Shown: positions 18,501 through 28,953, numbered from the stretch's first letter. The stretch: DNA of 64,000 bases from Polaromonas glacialis (GCF_000709345.1 NZ_KL448323.1:2920346-2984345), one strand, 5' to 3'. Translations and numbers: made by a program. The notes: a model not told the origin generated them from the letters alone.

Positions 18501-19835
18501 ATGGCTGAAATAGACGCCTTTGCGCTGGGCGCCTTCATCATCGGCCTGCTGCTGATTGCCATGACGATGGGCAGCTCCTTCTTCTCCCGATTACCGCTGA
18601 ACGCAGCCATGCTCTACCTGGGCGTCGGTGTGGCGGTCGGCCCGATGGGACTGGGGTTGCTCCGGCTTGATGCCCTGGAAAACAGGGTGATGCTGGAGCG
18701 CCTGACCGAAATCGCCGTGCTCATCTCCCTGTTCACCGCCGGAATGAAGCTCGAACTGCCGTTGCGCGACCGACGCTGGCGCATTCCGGTGCAGCTGGCC
18801 ACGGTGTCCATGATCGTGACCGTCGCGGCCGTCACGGCGCTGGGCGTGTATGGACTTGGCCTGTCGCTGGGCGCTGCAGTGCTGCTGGGGGCCATCCTGG
18901 CGCCGACCGATCCGGTGCTCGCTTCGGATGTCCAGGTTTCCAATCCCGGTGACCGCGACCGCCTGCGCTTCGGACTCACCGGGGAAGGCGGACTGAACGA
19001 CGGCACGGCGTTTCCATTTGTCATGCTGGGTCTGGGCCTGCTGGGTGTGCACGAGTTGGGCGAAGCCGGCTGGCGCTGGTGGAGCGTGGATGTGTTGTGG
19101 GCGGTAGCGGGCGGCCTGGGGCTGGGCTACCTGCTGGGAACGCTGGTGGGCCGCGCCATCATCTACTTGCGCATGCGCCACCGGGAAGCGTTGCGGTCTG
19201 ACGAATTCATTGCGCTCGGCCTGATTGCGCTGGCGTATGGCGTCGCCCTGCTCTGCCACACCTACGGTTTTCTGGCGGTGTTCGCCGCCGGGCTGGCATT
19301 GCGCCGCATCGACGAGGGTTCTGCCCATGCACCGGCTGCGCAGACCGAAACCCAGAAGGCCGCCTCCGAACTGAGCCCTGACGAACAGGCAGCCTCAGGC
19401 GCCGAGGCGCCCGCCAACATGATGAATGCCGTGCAGCGCTTCAACAGCCAGCTGGAAAGTTTTGTCGAGGTCGGCATCGTGCTGGCCGTTGGCGTGTTGC
19501 TGGCAACCGTTGAATTTGAGCGCGACGTGCTGTGGTTTGTACCGGTGCTTTTCCTGCTGGTGCGGCCGGTGGCGGTCTATGCCGGATTGCTCGGCACGCA
19601 GGTCAGTGGTTCACAACGCAATTTGATGAGCTGGTTTGGCATACGCGGCATTGGCTCGCTGTATTACCTGCTCTACGCGATCAACCATGACATCCAGCCG
19701 GTGCTGGCAGAGCGCCTGCTGTCGATCACACTGGCGGTGGTGGTTGCGTCCATCATCGTGCATGGCATTTCAGTAACGCCACTGATGCAGCACTACGAAG
19801 CGCGCAAGGCTGCCAAAAAGAAACGGCAAAAATAA
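18501..19835 (+). CDS. CPA1-family cation:proton antiporter (NhaP-like)
   Basis: The 444-residue protein has about 12 membrane segments. The ion-binding region APTDPVLASDVQV and the following GEGGLNDGTAFPFV match CPA1 antiporters such as NhaP, where the aspartates carry Na+ or K+ against protons. A hydrophilic linker of about 55 residues near 280-335 precedes the last helices. The C-terminus is short and basic (RKAAKKKRQK), with no TrkA-C or CNMP domain. The start at 18501 (MAEIDAF) is preferred over an upstream TTG. It ends before a strong bidirectional terminator. Confidence 0.88.
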   Translation: MAEIDAFALGAFIIGLLLIAMTMGSSFFSRLPLNAAMLYLGVGVAVGPMGLGLLRLDALENRVMLERLTEIAVLISLFTAGMKLELPLRDRRWRIPVQLATVSMIVTVAAVTALGVYGLGLSLGAAVLLGAILAPTDPVLASDVQVSNPGDRDRLRFGLTGEGGLNDGTAFPFVMLGLGLLGVHELGEAGWRWWSVDVLWAVAGGLGLGYLLGTLVGRAIIYLRMRHREALRSDEFIALGLIALAYGVALLCHTYGFLAVFAAGLALRRIDEGSAHAPAAQTETQKAASELSPDEQAASGAEAPANMMNAVQRFNSQLESFVEVGIVLAVGVLLATVEFERDVLWFVPVLFLLVRPVAVYAGLLGTQVSGSQRNLMSWFGIRGIGSLYYLLYAINHDIQPVLAERLLSITLAVVVASIIVHGISVTPLMQHYEARKAAKKKRQK

Positions 19836-19859
19836 TTCAGGAAATAAAAGCCGGACAAC

Positions 19860-19886
19860 AAAAAGCCTGCTTTAAGCAGGCTTTTT
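19860..19886. terminator. Bidirectional rho-independent terminator
   Basis: AAAAAGCCTGC, loop TTTAA, GCAGGCTTTTT forms a hairpin with A-tract and T-tract on both sides. It serves the plus-strand antiporter gene and also the minus-strand ribosomal operon, whose last product is the initiator tRNA 25 bases away. Confidence 0.9.
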
Positions 19887-19910
19887 GTAATGGTTTTAAC
19901 AACCAGATGT

Positions 19911-19987
<77 letters not shown>

Positions 19988-20005
19988 GTATGTAATTATT
20001 ATAGC

Positions 20006-20404
20006 TTACTTTGCAGCTGCTTCGTCTTTAATTTCTTCCGAAACATCAGGACGATCAACCAGCTCAACCAAAGCCATAGGCGCATTGTCACCAACGCGGA
20101 AACCCATCTTTAGAATACGGGTGTAGCCGCCTGGACGCGTCTGGTACCTTGGGCCGAGTTCGGCAAACAGCTTGACCACCATGTCGCGATCGCGAAGGCG
20201 GTCAAATGCCAGCCGCTTGTTGGCCAGGGTCGGCGTTTTTGCCAGGGTGATCATCGGCTCAACCACGCGGCGCAGCTCTTTGGCTTTTGGCAGGGTGGTC
20301 TTGATGGCTTCGTGCTGGAGCAACGAATTCATCATGTTGCGCAGCATGGCGAGGCGGTGCTCGCTGGTGCGGTTGAGTTTACGTAGTCCGTGTCCGTGTC
20401 GCAT
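20006..20404 (-). CDS. rplQ: 50S ribosomal protein L17
   Basis: The 132-residue protein begins [20 protein letters not shown], the L17 signature, and contains [14 protein letters not shown]17 binds 23S rRNA near the tunnel exit. It is the last protein gene of the alpha operon, following rpoA, and the initiator tRNA follows it. The C-terminal tail after residue 115 is short and acidic/alanine-rich ([11 protein letters not shown]). Confidence 0.97.
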   Translation of the reverse strand: MRHGHGLRKLNRTSEHRLAMLRNMMNSLLQHEAIKTTLPKAKELRRVVEPMITLAKTPTLANKRLAFDRLRDRDMVVKLFAELGPRYQTRPGGYTRILKMGFRVGDNAPMALVELVDRPDVSEEIKDEAAAK

Positions 20405-20459
20405 AGTGCTTCCTTTATGTAATATCGAAGCAGCCGTATCAGGTACTGCCCGTGCACTT

Positions 20460-20477
20460 CTTCATCGAAAGATGAAG
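20460..20477 (-). promoter_or_regulatory. Intercistronic hairpin between rpoA and rplQ
   Basis: CTTCATC and GATGAAG pair exactly around a four-base loop just after the rpoA stop. There is no T-run, so it is not a terminator; it could protect or separate the rpoA and rplQ message segments. Confidence 0.4.
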
Positions 20478-20490
20478 ATCTTAGTCAAAA

Positions 20491-21483
20491 TTAACGCTTG
20501 TCAAGGCCCGCAGGAGGCCAGCTTTCCAAACGCATCCCCAGTGTCAGGCCGCGGGAGGCCAGCACTTCCTTGATCTCGTTGAGAGATTTCCGGCCCAGAT
20601 TGGGTGTCTTCAGGAGCTCGTTTTCAGTGCGCTGGATCAGATCGCCAATGTAGTAGATATTTTCAGCCTTCAGGCAGTTGGCCGAACGCACCGTGAGTTC
20701 CAGCTCATCGACGGGGCGCAGCAAGATCGGATCGAATTGCTGCGAACTGCGGGGTGCCGGATCATTGATGATGGCGCCAAGCTCATTGCCTTCGAGCTGG
20801 GCAAACACCGCCAATTGCTCGACCAAAATCTTGGCCGAGGCACGCACCGCGTCTTCTGCGGAAACAGCACCATTGGTCTCGATTTCCAGAACCAGCTTGT
20901 CCAAGTCGGTACGCTGCTCGACGCGGGCGCTTTCAACGGTGTAGCTGACGCGCTTGACCGGAGAAAAGGACGCGTCGAGCACAATGCGGCCGATCGACTT
21001 CGGCGACTCATCGCCATAACGGCGGACGTTGCCAGGCACATAGCCACGGCCATTCTCGACCTTGATCTGCATGTCGATCTTGCCGCCGTGCGACAGATTC
21101 ATGATCACATGGTCAGGGTTGACAATTTCCACGTCATGGGGCGTCTGAATGTCGGCCGCCGTGATCGGACCTTCGCCGTCCTTGCGGAGACTCAATGTCA
21201 CTTCGTCACGGTTGTGGAGCTTGAAGACCACACCCTTGAGGTTCAGCAGGATATTGACGACATCCTCCTGGACACCGTCAATCGAAGAGTACTCATGCAA
21301 GACACCGGCGATGGTGACTTCAGTTGCGGCGTGGCCCACCATGGATGACAGAAGCACACGACGCAGCGCGTTGCCCAGCGTATGGCCGTAACCACGCTCG
21401 AAGGGCTCCAGAGTCACCTTGGCACGGTTGGTGCCAAGCTGCTCAACATTGATAGTTTTTGGTTTTAACAAATTTGTCTGCAT
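20491..21483 (-). CDS. rpoA: RNA polymerase alpha subunit
   Basis: The 330-residue protein shows the assembly domain ([18 protein letters not shown] near residue 30, and the dimerisation region through 235) and the C-terminal DNA- and activator-binding domain ([20 protein letters not shown], then [17 protein letters not shown]). Its length is typical of beta- and gammaproteobacteria. It sits between rpsD and rplQ as in the E. coli alpha operon. Confidence 0.98.
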   Translation of the reverse strand: MQTNLLKPKTINVEQLGTNRAKVTLEPFERGYGHTLGNALRRVLLSSMVGHAATEVTIAGVLHEYSSIDGVQEDVVNILLNLKGVVFKLHNRDEVTLSLRKDGEGPITAADIQTPHDVEIVNPDHVIMNLSHGGKIDMQIKVENGRGYVPGNVRRYGDESPKSIGRIVLDASFSPVKRVSYTVESARVEQRTDLDKLVLEIETNGAVSAEDAVRASAKILVEQLAVFAQLEGNELGAIINDPAPRSSQQFDPILLRPVDELELTVRSANCLKAENIYYIGDLIQRTENELLKTPNLGRKSLNEIKEVLASRGLTLGMRLESWPPAGLDKR

Positions 21484-21539
21484 GCAGTCTTCCTCTCAAT
21501 ACCCTCGGCTCGTTACACCGATAAGGCTGGCGAAGCACA

Positions 21540-21568
21540 CCTGGCGGCACGGCAAGCGTGTCGCCAGG
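21540..21568 (-). promoter_or_regulatory. Stable hairpin between rpsD and rpoA
   Basis: CCTGGCG and CGCCAGG pair exactly and continue inward through a G-T pair and CACG/CGTG, giving about 12 base pairs around a five-base loop. It lies 10 bases after the rpsD stop. No T-run follows, so a processing or attenuation role is more likely than termination. Confidence 0.55.
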
Positions 21569-21577
21569 AACGGAAAA

Positions 21578-22201
21578 TCAACGTGAATACAGCTCGACAA
21601 TCAACGATTCGTTGACATCGGCGGCGAATTCATCACGATCAGGCACTTTCTTGAAGGTGCCTTCACCCTTGTCAGCATTGACATCTACCCAGGCTGGCAA
21701 GCCGACCTGCTTGGCGAGTTCGAGCGCTTCAGCAATGCGGGTCTGCGTCTTGGACTTGTCGCGCACGGCAATCACGTCACCGGCCTTGACCATGTACGAC
21801 GGAATGTTCACCGACTGGCCATTGACCGTCATGGCCTTATGGGAAACCAGTTGGCGCGCTTCGGCGCGGGTCGATCCGAAGCCCATGCGGTACACCACAT
21901 TGTCCAGACGCGATTCCAGCACCGACAGCAAGTTCGCGCCCGTGTTGCCACGGCGGCGATCAGCTTCTTCGAAGTAACGGCGGAACTGCTTTTCCAGCAC
22001 GCCGTACATGCGCTTGACCTTCTGCTTTTCACGCAGTTGCAGACCATAGTCGGAAGTGCGGGTGCCCGAAGTGCGGCCATGCTGACCTGGCTTGGAGTCG
22101 AATTTGGCCTTGTCGCTGATCGAGCGGCGGGCGCTCTTCAGGAAAAGGTCGGTGCCTTCACGGCGGGAAAGTTTGGCCTTGGGGCCGAGGTAACGTGCCA
22201 C
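21578..22201 (-). CDS. rpsD: 30S ribosomal protein S4
   Basis: The 207-residue protein starts [20 protein letters not shown] and contains the S4 RNA-binding domain ([21 protein letters not shown]). S4 nucleates 30S assembly on 16S rRNA and in E. coli represses the alpha operon. It is the C-minus type, lacking the zinc cysteines near the N-terminus. It follows rpsK after an unusually wide 130-base gap that holds a strong inverted repeat. Confidence 0.97.
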   Translation of the reverse strand: MARYLGPKAKLSRREGTDLFLKSARRSISDKAKFDSKPGQHGRTSGTRTSDYGLQLREKQKVKRMYGVLEKQFRRYFEEADRRRGNTGANLLSVLESRLDNVVYRMGFGSTRAEARQLVSHKAMTVNGQSVNIPSYMVKAGDVIAVRDKSKTQTRIAEALELAKQVGLPAWVDVNADKGEGTFKKVPDRDEFAADVNESLIVELYSR

Positions 22202-22286
22202 TTGAATATCCTTTTGTCATCTGCTGCAATTTCTGCAGGAGCCTTCGGTTTGAACCTGATGGCGGTGGGCTTGGTGAAAATGCTGA

Positions 22287-22319
22287 CGCCCGACCGATTG
22301 CTGAGCAAGCGGCCGGGCG
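22287..22319 (-). promoter_or_regulatory. Near-perfect inverted repeat between rpsK and rpsD
   Basis: On the plus strand CGCCCG, then CCG, then TTGCT pair with AGCAA, CGG and CGGGCG around a single central base at 22303; only two positions mismatch. The transcript from the minus strand forms the same hairpin between the rpsK and rpsD coding regions. It could bind S4 for feedback, or mark an RNA-processing point; it lacks the T-run of a terminator. Confidence 0.6.
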
Positions 22320-22331
22320 AAACAACACAAA

Positions 22332-22736
22332 TTAAATGCGGCGACGCTTTTGTGGGCGGCAGCCGTTGTGCGGGACCGGTGTCACGTCGGCAATCGAATT
22401 AATCCGAATGCCAAGAGCGCCGAGGGCACGAACAGAAGATTCGCGTCCGGGACCAGGTCCCTTGATTTCAACATCAAGGTTCTTGATCCCCTGCTCGATG
22501 GCAGCGCGACCGGCAACTTCCGATGCAACCTGTGCGGCGAAAGGTGTTGACTTGCGCGAGCCCTTGAAGCCCTGACCACCTGACGAAGCCCATGACAGGG
22601 CGTTGCCTTGGCGGTCGGTGATCGTGATGATGGTGTTGTTGAAAGACGCGTGTACGTGGGCAATGCCATCGGCCACGTTCTTGCGAACTTTCTTGCGAAC
22701 GCGCTGGGCAGCGCTGTTATTGGGTGATTTTGCCAT
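22332..22736 (-). CDS. rpsK: 30S ribosomal protein S11
   Basis: The 134-residue protein contains the S11 pattern [22 protein letters not shown] and the C-terminal [19 protein letters not shown]11 forms the platform of the 30S subunit near the mRNA exit. It lies 13 bases after rpsM. Confidence 0.98.
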   Translation of the reverse strand: MAKSPNNSAAQRVRKKVRKNVADGIAHVHASFNNTIITITDRQGNALSWASSGGQGFKGSRKSTPFAAQVASEVAGRAAIEQGIKNLDVEIKGPGPGRESSVRALGALGIRINSIADVTPVPHNGCRPQKRRRI

Positions 22737-22749
22737 GACGACCTCTTAA

Positions 22750-23115
22750 TTATTTCTTCAACGACTGAGCAGCCTTGCGTGGCCCCTTACGGGTACGGGC
22801 GTTCGTCCGGGTGCGCTGACCACGCATGGGCAAGCCACGACGATGGCGAAAACCACGGTAGCAGCCGATGTCCATCAGGCGCTTGATGTTCATCGTGGTT
22901 TCACGACGCAAATCACCCTCAATGGTGAACTGAGCAATGTGGTCCCGGATTTTTTCCAGATCACCGTCGGTCAGGTCTTTGATTTTCTTGGCATAGTCGA
23001 TCTCGCAGGCTTCGCAGATTTTGCGAGCGCGCGTGCGACCAATGCCAAAGATTGCAGTCAAACCGATTTCGGCGTGCTTCTGCGGCGGAATGTTGATACC
23101 AGCGATACGTGCCAT
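22750..23115 (-). CDS. rpsM: 30S ribosomal protein S13
   Basis: The 121-residue protein begins [19 protein letters not shown] and has the C-terminal [20 protein letters not shown]13 lies at the 30S head and contacts the P-site tRNA and L5. It is the first gene of the classical alpha operon and follows rpmJ by 25 bases here, so the spc and alpha units are probably one transcript. Confidence 0.98.
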   Translation of the reverse strand: MARIAGINIPPQKHAEIGLTAIFGIGRTRARKICEACEIDYAKKIKDLTDGDLEKIRDHIAQFTIEGDLRRETTMNIKRLMDIGCYRGFRHRRGLPMRGQRTRTNARTRKGPRKAAQSLKK

Positions 23116-23140
23116 GTGCGTCCTCTAAATCTCTTAAAAA

Positions 23141-23254
23141 TCAGCCTTGACGCTGTTTGTGACGTGGGTCTGTGCAGATCACGCGGACAACGCCCTTGCG
23201 ACGGATGACCTTGCAGTTGCGGCAAATTTTCTTGACCGAAGCTGAAACTCTCAT
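23141..23254 (-). CDS. rpmJ: 50S ribosomal protein L36
   Basis: This 37-residue gene encodes [15 protein letters not shown] and continues through [10 protein letters not shown] to a basic end. The zinc-binding set is complete: C11, C14, C27 and H32, so it is the zinc-containing (C-plus) form. It sits between secY and rpsM as expected. No infA gene is present between secY and rpmJ, where many other proteobacteria have one. Confidence 0.96.
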   Translation of the reverse strand: MRVSASVKKICRNCKVIRRKGVVRVICTDPRHKQRQG

Positions 23255-23339
23255 TTTCTTCTCCTAAACTTTTACTCTGTGCTTACTTGGAACGGAACAC
23301 ACCATGTGCTCGCGATAAATCGTCAGGACATCCAAGACA

Positions 23340-24647
23340 TCACGTCTTGAAATTAGCCTTTTTCAGCAACGACTCATACTGCTGCGACATCATGTAGTTC
23401 TGAACCTGGGCCATGAAATCCATGGTGACCACAACAATAATCATCAACGACGTTCCACCGAAATAAAACGGCACGTTGTACTTCAAAATCAAAAACTCGG
23501 GCAGCAAACACACGAAGGTAATGTAGACAGCACCAGCCAGTGTCAGGCGAACCAAGATCTTGTCGATGTAGCGAGCCGTCTGGTCACCAGGCCGAATGCC
23601 AGGAATGAAAGCGCCACTCTTTTTCAGGTTGTCTGCGGTTTCACGGCTGTTGAATACCAGGGCCGTGTAAAAGAAACAGAAAAAGATGATCGCGCTTGCA
23701 TACAGCAACACATAGATGGGTTGGCCTGGCGTCAGCGTGCTGGCAATGTCCTTCAACCAACGCATGCTTTCACCGGTGCTGAACCAGCCCACGACCGTTG
23801 CCGGCAGCAAGATGATCGAGGAAGCAAAAATCGGGGGGATCACACCCGCCATGTTCAGCTTCAACGGAAGATGCGACGATTGTCCGCCATACACCTTGTT
23901 GCCAACCTGCCTGCGGGCATAGTTCACAAGAATCTTGCGCTGCCCCCGCTCGACAAACACCACAAAGTACGTGACAGCCACCACGACCGCAACAATCACG
24001 ATCGCAATCAGGATGCTCATGGCACCGGTACGCACCAGTTCAAGCAATCCACCCAAGGCGCTAGGCAAGCCAGCGGCAATGCCCGCGAAGATCAGGATGG
24101 AGATGCCGTTACCCAAGCCACGTTCGGTAATCTGCTCGCCCAGCCACATCAAGAACATGGTTCCAGCTGTCAGGCTGAACACCGCCGTCATCCGAAATCC
24201 GAAACCCGGATCAAGCACCAGACCGGGTGAGCTTTCGAGCGCCACGGCAATACCCATCGACTGGAACAGGGCAAGCCCGAGCGTTCCATAGCGCGTGTAC
24301 TGTGTAATCTTGCGCCTGCCGGCTTCGCCTTCCTTTTTCATCTGCTCGAATGTGGGAACCACATAGGTGAGCAGTTGCATGATGATGGAAGCCGAGATAT
24401 ACGGCATGATGCCCAGGGCAAACACCGTGAATCTTGACAGGGCGCCGCCGGAGAACATATTGAACAGGTTCAATATGCCGCCCTGCTGGCCCTTGAAAAG
24501 TTCTTTCAATTGACCGGGGTCAATCCCTGGAACCGGAATGTGCGCACCGACACGGTACACGACCAGCGCCAGCAGCAAAAACACAAGCCTGTTGCGCAAG
24601 TCGCCGAACTTGCCGGTTTTTGCTATTTTGACTGAGTTGGTTGCCAC
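23340..24647 (-). CDS. secY: Preprotein translocase subunit SecY
   Basis: The 435-residue protein has ten membrane segments and the conserved motifs [29 protein letters not shown] and [16 protein letters not shown], plus a cytoplasmic C-terminal basic tail. SecY forms the protein-conducting channel of the inner membrane with SecE and SecG. It lies 19 bases downstream of rplO within the spc operon, as in most bacteria. Confidence 0.98.
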   Translation of the reverse strand: MATNSVKIAKTGKFGDLRNRLVFLLLALVVYRVGAHIPVPGIDPGQLKELFKGQQGGILNLFNMFSGGALSRFTVFALGIMPYISASIIMQLLTYVVPTFEQMKKEGEAGRRKITQYTRYGTLGLALFQSMGIAVALESSPGLVLDPGFGFRMTAVFSLTAGTMFLMWLGEQITERGLGNGISILIFAGIAAGLPSALGGLLELVRTGAMSILIAIVIVAVVVAVTYFVVFVERGQRKILVNYARRQVGNKVYGGQSSHLPLKLNMAGVIPPIFASSIILLPATVVGWFSTGESMRWLKDIASTLTPGQPIYVLLYASAIIFFCFFYTALVFNSRETADNLKKSGAFIPGIRPGDQTARYIDKILVRLTLAGAVYITFVCLLPEFLILKYNVPFYFGGTSLMIIVVVTMDFMAQVQNYMMSQQYESLLKKANFKT

Positions 24648-24666
24648 TGATTGGTTCCGTCAAGTA

Positions 24667-25098
24667 TTAAGCGATGGAGCCGCCAGCGGCTTCAATGAGG
24701 GTCTTGGCGCTTGCCGAGGCAGAAATGCCCGTGAGCTTGACAGCCAGCGACAGCGAACCGGTGTTGATCACCTTGACGTTCTTGGCGATCTGGCCGACAA
24801 GGCCAGACTGCTTCAACGTCAACAGATCGACTTCGGCCAAGCCGAGCTGTTCCAATGCCGTGAGGGTGACCTCGGCATTGAATTTCAGCAGATGCGACTT
24901 GAAGCCGCGCTTGGGCAAGCGGCGCTGCATAGGCATCTGACCGCCTTCAAAGCCAACCTTGTGGTAGCCGCCCGACCGGGATTTTTGTCCCTTGTGGCCA
25001 CGACCAGCTGTTTTGCCCAAGCCAGAGCCGATGCCGCGACCGACACGCCGCTTGGCATGCTTGGCGCCTTCGCTAGGCTTGATTGTGTTTAATTCCAT
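24667..25098 (-). CDS. rplO: 50S ribosomal protein L15
   Basis: The 143-residue protein contains [22 protein letters not shown], the glycine-rich L15 N-terminal tail, and the globular domain to the C-terminus. L15 is a late-assembling 50S protein near the tunnel wall. It stands between rpmD and secY. Confidence 0.97.
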   Translation of the reverse strand: MELNTIKPSEGAKHAKRRVGRGIGSGLGKTAGRGHKGQKSRSGGYHKVGFEGGQMPMQRRLPKRGFKSHLLKFNAEVTLTALEQLGLAEVDLLTLKQSGLVGQIAKNVKVINTGSLSLAVKLTGISASASAKTLIEAAGGSIA

Positions 25099-25164
25099 GA
25101 TGAGTCCTTAAGCCGTCGAGGAAAAAGTCTGGTTGCTAGGCAACCCGACCTGTCCCGCAAAGCC

Positions 25165-25347
25165 TCAAATAATTTTGACCAGATAGCTGATCTTGTTGAT
25201 CATGCCGCGCACTGCGGGCGTGTCCTGCAATTCGCTGACGCTGTTGACACCACGCAGGCCCAGACCGCGCACGGTGGCGCGATGGGATTCCTGGGTGCCA
25301 ATCGGGCTGCGAACCAGTTTAACTTTTACTTTGGTTTCTTGGGTCAT
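25165..25347 (-). CDS. rpmD: 50S ribosomal protein L30
   Basis: The 60-residue protein starts [18 protein letters not shown] and has the L30 pattern [19 protein letters not shown]. The start at 25347 matches the usual L30 length of about 60 residues; the open frame continues 15 codons upstream into the rpsE stop region. It is one of the few small ribosomal proteins missing from some lineages. Confidence 0.95.
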   Translation of the reverse strand: MTQETKVKVKLVRSPIGTQESHRATVRGLGLRGVNSVSELQDTPAVRGMINKISYLVKII

Positions 25348-25360
25348 TTCACTGTCCGCC

Positions 25361-25879
25361 TTAGCCGAAGATTTCTTCGACTGATTTGCCACGCTTGGCC
25401 GCGATATCGGAGGCCGTGGTGGAATTTTTCAGTGCGTCCATGGTGGCGCGCACCATGTTGTACGGGTTGCTAGAACCATGGCTCTTGGCCACGATGTCGG
25501 TGATACCCATGACTTCGAACACAGCGCGCATCGGGCCGCCTGCAATGATGCCGGTACCCTTGGGAGCCGGCGCCATCATGACATTGGCTGCACCGTGGTG
25601 ACCGAACACATTGTGGTGCAGCGTGCCGTTTTTCAATGACACCTTGGTCATGTTGCGGCGCGCTTCTTCCATGGCTTTTTGCACGGCTGCTGGCACTTCT
25701 TTCGACTTGCCCTTGCCCATGCCCACGCGGCCGTCACCGTCACCGACCACCGTGAGTGCTGCGAAACCGAGAATACGGCCGCCCTTCACCACTTTGGTCA
25801 CGCGGTTGATCGCGATCATTTTTTCCTTCAGACCATCGTCTGGAGCGTCGTTTTGCGATTTAGCTTGAAACTTAGCCAT
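25361..25879 (-). CDS. rpsE: 30S ribosomal protein S5
   Basis: The 172-residue protein contains the S5 double-stranded-RNA-binding domain ([24 protein letters not shown]) and the C-terminal domain with [19 protein letters not shown]5 contributes to decoding accuracy and spectinomycin sensitivity. The motif [10 protein letters not shown] is wild-type for spectinomycin binding as far as can be read. Confidence 0.98.
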   Translation of the reverse strand: MAKFQAKSQNDAPDDGLKEKMIAINRVTKVVKGGRILGFAALTVVGDGDGRVGMGKGKSKEVPAAVQKAMEEARRNMTKVSLKNGTLHHNVFGHHGAANVMMAPAPKGTGIIAGGPMRAVFEVMGITDIVAKSHGSSNPYNMVRATMDALKNSTTASDIAAKRGKSVEEIFG

Positions 25880-25896
25880 ACTTGATTCCAGTCTGC

Positions 25897-26262
25897 TTAG
25901 AACTGCAAACCAGCTTCGCGAGCCGCATCAGCCAGCGCTTTGACGCGGCCATGGTACGCAAAACCGGCGCGATCGAACGCCACTTTTTCTACACCCGCTG
26001 CTTTTGCCTTTTCGGCAATACGCTTGCCAATGGCCTGCGCAGCAGCAACATTTCCACCCTTGCCCGAGCCACCAATTTCGTTGCGCACTTCCACTTCAGC
26101 CGTGGAAGCAGACGCCAGAACCTTGGTGCCGTCGCCAGAGATAACACTGGCGTAAATATGCAGATTGGTGCGGTTCACGGACAGACGCGCAACGCCTTGA
26201 TTGGCAATGCGGATACGGGTCTGGCGTGAACGACGAAGGCGCTGCTCTTTTTTGGTCAACAT
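25897..26262 (-). CDS. rplR: 50S ribosomal protein L18
   Basis: The 121-residue protein has a basic N-terminus ([19 protein letters not shown]) and the C-terminal core [18 protein letters not shown] with [21 protein letters not shown]18 binds 5S rRNA. It sits between rplF and rpsE. Confidence 0.97.
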   Translation of the reverse strand: MLTKKEQRLRRSRQTRIRIANQGVARLSVNRTNLHIYASVISGDGTKVLASASTAEVEVRNEIGGSGKGGNVAAAQAIGKRIAEKAKAAGVEKVAFDRAGFAYHGRVKALADAAREAGLQF

Positions 26263-26273
26263 GATGCAGCTCC

Positions 26274-26807
26274 TTATTTCTTCTTGGTTTCTTTGATCGT
26301 GATTTTTTCATCCGAATAACGGATGCCCTTGCCTTTGTAAGGCTCGGGAGGACGGACTGCACGCACTTCAGCGGCAATCTGGCCTACACGTTGGCGATCG
26401 GAACCCTTGATGACCACTTCGGTGGGCGTCGGGGTGGTGACCGTGATGCCCGCAGGCATCGCCATGACCACAGGATGGGAATAGCCCACCGTGAGGTTCA
26501 GCTTGTCGCCTTGCGCTTGGGCCTTGAAGCCCACGCCGACCAGGTTCAGCTTTTTCTGGAAACCTGTCGTGACACCAACCACCATGTTGTTCACGAGCTG
26601 ACGCATCGTGCCGCTCATGGCATTGGCTTGACGGGAATCATTGGCCGGCACAAAAGTCAGCTTGCCGTCTTCACTCTTGATGACGACATGGGCATTTTGT
26701 GTCAGCGCCAAGGCGCCGAGGACACCCTTGACATTGATCTGGTCTTCTTTGATTGCGATGTCCACACCCTGGGGGATGGAAACCGGCATTTTTGCTACAC
26801 GAGACAT
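26274..26807 (-). CDS. rplF: 50S ribosomal protein L6
   Basis: The 177-residue protein has two copies of the L6 fold and the C-terminal signature [17 protein letters not shown]6 supports the factor-binding site of the 50S subunit. The order rpsH-rplF-rplR-rpsE is that of a normal spc operon. Confidence 0.98.
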   Translation of the reverse strand: MSRVAKMPVSIPQGVDIAIKEDQINVKGVLGALALTQNAHVVIKSEDGKLTFVPANDSRQANAMSGTMRQLVNNMVVGVTTGFQKKLNLVGVGFKAQAQGDKLNLTVGYSHPVVMAMPAGITVTTPTPTEVVIKGSDRQRVGQIAAEVRAVRPPEPYKGKGIRYSDEKITIKETKKK

Positions 26808-26831
26808 TTCAGTTACTCCTCAATGCCGCCG

Positions 26832-27227
26832 TTAGGCCACGTAGCAGAGCACTTCGCCACCGGTACCGGTAGCGCGTGCTTTGCGATCGGTCATGACACC
26901 CTGGGGCGTCGTGACAATTGCCACGCCAAGGCCGTTCATGACCTGGGGAATGGCACCATGGCCCTTGTAAACACGAAGGCCGGGGCGGCTGACGCGCTCA
27001 ATGCGCTCAATCACGGGCTTGCCTGCGTAATACTTCAAGGCGATTTCCAGCTGGGGCTTGCCATCGTTGGGCTTGACGGAGAAGCCATCAATGTAGCCCT
27101 CATCCTTCAAAACCTGTGCAATGGCGACTTTGACTTTTGACGACGGCACCAGCACAACGGCTTTTTCAACCATTTGTGCGTTGCGGATGCGTGTCAGCAT
27201 GTCGGCGATAGGATCACTCATACTCAT
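26832..27227 (-). CDS. rpsH: 30S ribosomal protein S8
   Basis: The 131-residue protein begins [20 protein letters not shown] and ends with GEVLCYVA, the S8 signature. S8 binds the central domain of 16S rRNA and in E. coli represses the spc operon by binding near rplE. No obvious S8-site mimic was identified by eye here. Confidence 0.98.
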   Translation of the reverse strand: MSMSDPIADMLTRIRNAQMVEKAVVLVPSSKVKVAIAQVLKDEGYIDGFSVKPNDGKPQLEIALKYYAGKPVIERIERVSRPGLRVYKGHGAIPQVMNGLGVAIVTTPQGVMTDRKARATGTGGEVLCYVA

Positions 27228-27245
27228 CTGGGGTTCTCCTATTGC

Positions 27246-27551
27246 TTACCAGCTTGCCTTGGTGATACCAGGGATATCACCAGCAAAAGCCAACTCGCGG
27301 ATCTTGGCGCGAGCCAGGCCGAATTGACGGAACGTGCCACGCGGGCGACCGGTGATCGCACAGCGGTTGCGCTGGCGCGTCGGGTTCGCATTGCGGGGCA
27401 ACTTTTGCAGCTCTTGACGGGCCAGGGCGCGCTCGTCATCGGTGCGCTTGAAATCATTGGCGATTGCCTTGAATTCAGCGTGCTTCTTGGCAAACTTGGC
27501 GACGAGCTTGTCGCGCTTCAGTTCACGTTGCAGTAGGGCTTGTTTTGCCAT
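27246..27551 (-). CDS. rpsN: 30S ribosomal protein S14 (zinc-independent form)
   Basis: The 101-residue protein contains [20 protein letters not shown] and ends [10 protein letters not shown]. It is the long C-minus type, with only one cysteine and no CxxC pairs, in contrast to L36 nearby, which keeps its zinc ligands. S14 lies in the 30S head. Confidence 0.97.
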   Translation of the reverse strand: MAKQALLQRELKRDKLVAKFAKKHAEFKAIANDFKRTDDERALARQELQKLPRNANPTRQRNRCAITGRPRGTFRQFGLARAKIRELAFAGDIPGITKASW

Positions 27552-27560
27552 CTTGCGCCT

Positions 27561-28100
27561 TCAGTTCTTGAACGGAAAACGGAAGGCGGTGAGGAGGGCT
27601 TTGCACTCTTCATCGGTCTTGGCCGTCGTGGTGATGCTGATATTGAGACCGCGCAAGGCATCGACCTTGTCGTACTCGATTTCAGGGAAAATGATCTGCT
27701 CTTTCACGCCGATGTTGTAGTTGCCGCGGCCATCGAAGGCACGGCCAGAAATACCACGGAAGTCGCGGACGCGGGGCAGGGCAACGGTCACGAAGCGGTC
27801 GAGGAATTCATACATCTGCACGCCACGCAGCGTGACCATGCAGCCAATCGGCAGGTCTTCGCGGATCTTGAATCCGGCGATAGCCTTCTTGGCCTTGGTG
27901 ACCACAGGCTTCTGGCCTGCGATCTTGGCCATGTCAGACACGGCGTTGTCCATGACCTTCTTGTCGGCGACCGCCTCGCTCACACCCATGTTGAGCGTGA
28001 TCTTGGTGATGCGCGGCACCTGCATGGGTGTCGTGTAGCCGAATTTTTCAATCAGGGCTGGCGCGATTTTCTCGCGGTATTGATCTTGCAAGCGTGCCAT
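27561..28100 (-). CDS. rplE: 50S ribosomal protein L5
   Basis: The 179-residue protein contains [16 protein letters not shown], the TLRG motif in [17 protein letters not shown], and the C-terminal [10 protein letters not shown] region. L5 binds 5S rRNA and contacts S13 in the intersubunit bridge. Confidence 0.98.
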   Translation of the reverse strand: MARLQDQYREKIAPALIEKFGYTTPMQVPRITKITLNMGVSEAVADKKVMDNAVSDMAKIAGQKPVVTKAKKAIAGFKIREDLPIGCMVTLRGVQMYEFLDRFVTVALPRVRDFRGISGRAFDGRGNYNIGVKEQIIFPEIEYDKVDALRGLNISITTTAKTDEECKALLTAFRFPFKN

Positions 28101-28102
28101 GT

Positions 28103-28423
28103 TTATGCAGCCTTAATTTCTTCGCCGCTGGACTTGAAGACGCGCGTTTTCTTGCCGTCAGCCAACAACTTGATACCAACACGATCCGCCTTGCCCGAAG
28201 CCGCATTGAAAATGGCGACGTTGGATTGGTGAATCGGCATGCTTTTTTCAACAATGCCACCCGTGGTGCCTTTGAGCGGATTGGGCTTGGTGTGTTTTTT
28301 CACCAGGTTGATCCCGTCCACCAGCACATAGCTGTCATCGACGCGCTGCGTGATCGTCCCGCGCTTGCCCTTGTCGCGACCGGTGATCACGATGATCTCG
28401 TCGCCTTTGCGAATTTTGTTCAT
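28103..28423 (-). CDS. rplX: 50S ribosomal protein L24
   Basis: The 106-residue protein has the KOW motif [19 protein letters not shown] and [15 protein letters not shown]24 starts 50S assembly. It lies 12 bases after rplN and two bases before rplE. Confidence 0.97.
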   Translation of the reverse strand: MNKIRKGDEIIVITGRDKGKRGTITQRVDDSYVLVDGINLVKKHTKPNPLKGTTGGIVEKSMPIHQSNVAIFNAASGKADRVGIKLLADGKKTRVFKSSGEEIKAA

Positions 28424-28435
28424 TGCCTTTGGTCC

Positions 28436-28804
28436 TTACAGAACTTCAGGAGCCAGCGACACGATCTTCATGAACTTTTCAGTGCGCAGCTCGCGCGTCA
28501 CTGGTCCAAAGATACGGGTGCCGATAGGCTCCAGCTTGGCATTGAGCAGCACTGCTGCATTGCCGTCGAATTTGACGAGCGAGCCATCACCGCGGCGGAT
28601 GCCCTTGGCGGTGCGAACGACCACAGCACTGTAAACCTCGCCTTTTTTGACGCGGCCACGTGGAGCGGCTTCTTTGATGCTCACCTTGATGACGTCACCA
28701 ACGCTGGCGTACCGGCGCTTGGATCCGCCCAGCACCTTGATGCACATCACGGACTTGGCACCCGTGTTGTCAGCAACATCGAGTTTGGATTGCGTTTGAA
28801 TCAT
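28436..28804 (-). CDS. rplN: 50S ribosomal protein L14
   Basis: The 122-residue protein begins [19 protein letters not shown] and contains [16 protein letters not shown], the L14 signature. It is the first gene of the spc operon here; no rpsQ or other S10-operon gene is upstream. A strong promoter lies about 150 bases upstream, so this gene carries a structured leader. Confidence 0.98.
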   Translation of the reverse strand: MIQTQSKLDVADNTGAKSVMCIKVLGGSKRRYASVGDVIKVSIKEAAPRGRVKKGEVYSAVVVRTAKGIRRGDGSLVKFDGNAAVLLNAKLEPIGTRIFGPVTRELRTEKFMKIVSLAPEVL

Positions 28805-28831
28805 TTAAATTGGTTCCCAACTTGCACCGGC

Positions 28832-28900
28832 ATTGGCAGATTGCTGTATGCAAACCACCTGCCAATCAGTCTTGGGCCCGTCGTCCACACTGCAAACCAC
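28832..28900 (-). promoter_or_regulatory. rplN leader: hairpin and 10-base direct repeat
   Basis: ATTGGCAG at 28832-28839 pairs with CTGCCAAT at 28859-28866. The decamer TGCAAACCAC occurs exactly twice, at 28849-28858 (in the loop) and 28891-28900, 42 bases apart. All lie in the transcribed leader of the ribosomal operon and may serve feedback control by a ribosomal protein. Confidence 0.45.
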
Positions 28901-28953
28901 TTGCAATGCTTCCGCTGGGCAGAAGTTCCTCGCCTTTTAGAGCGAAGCCCACG

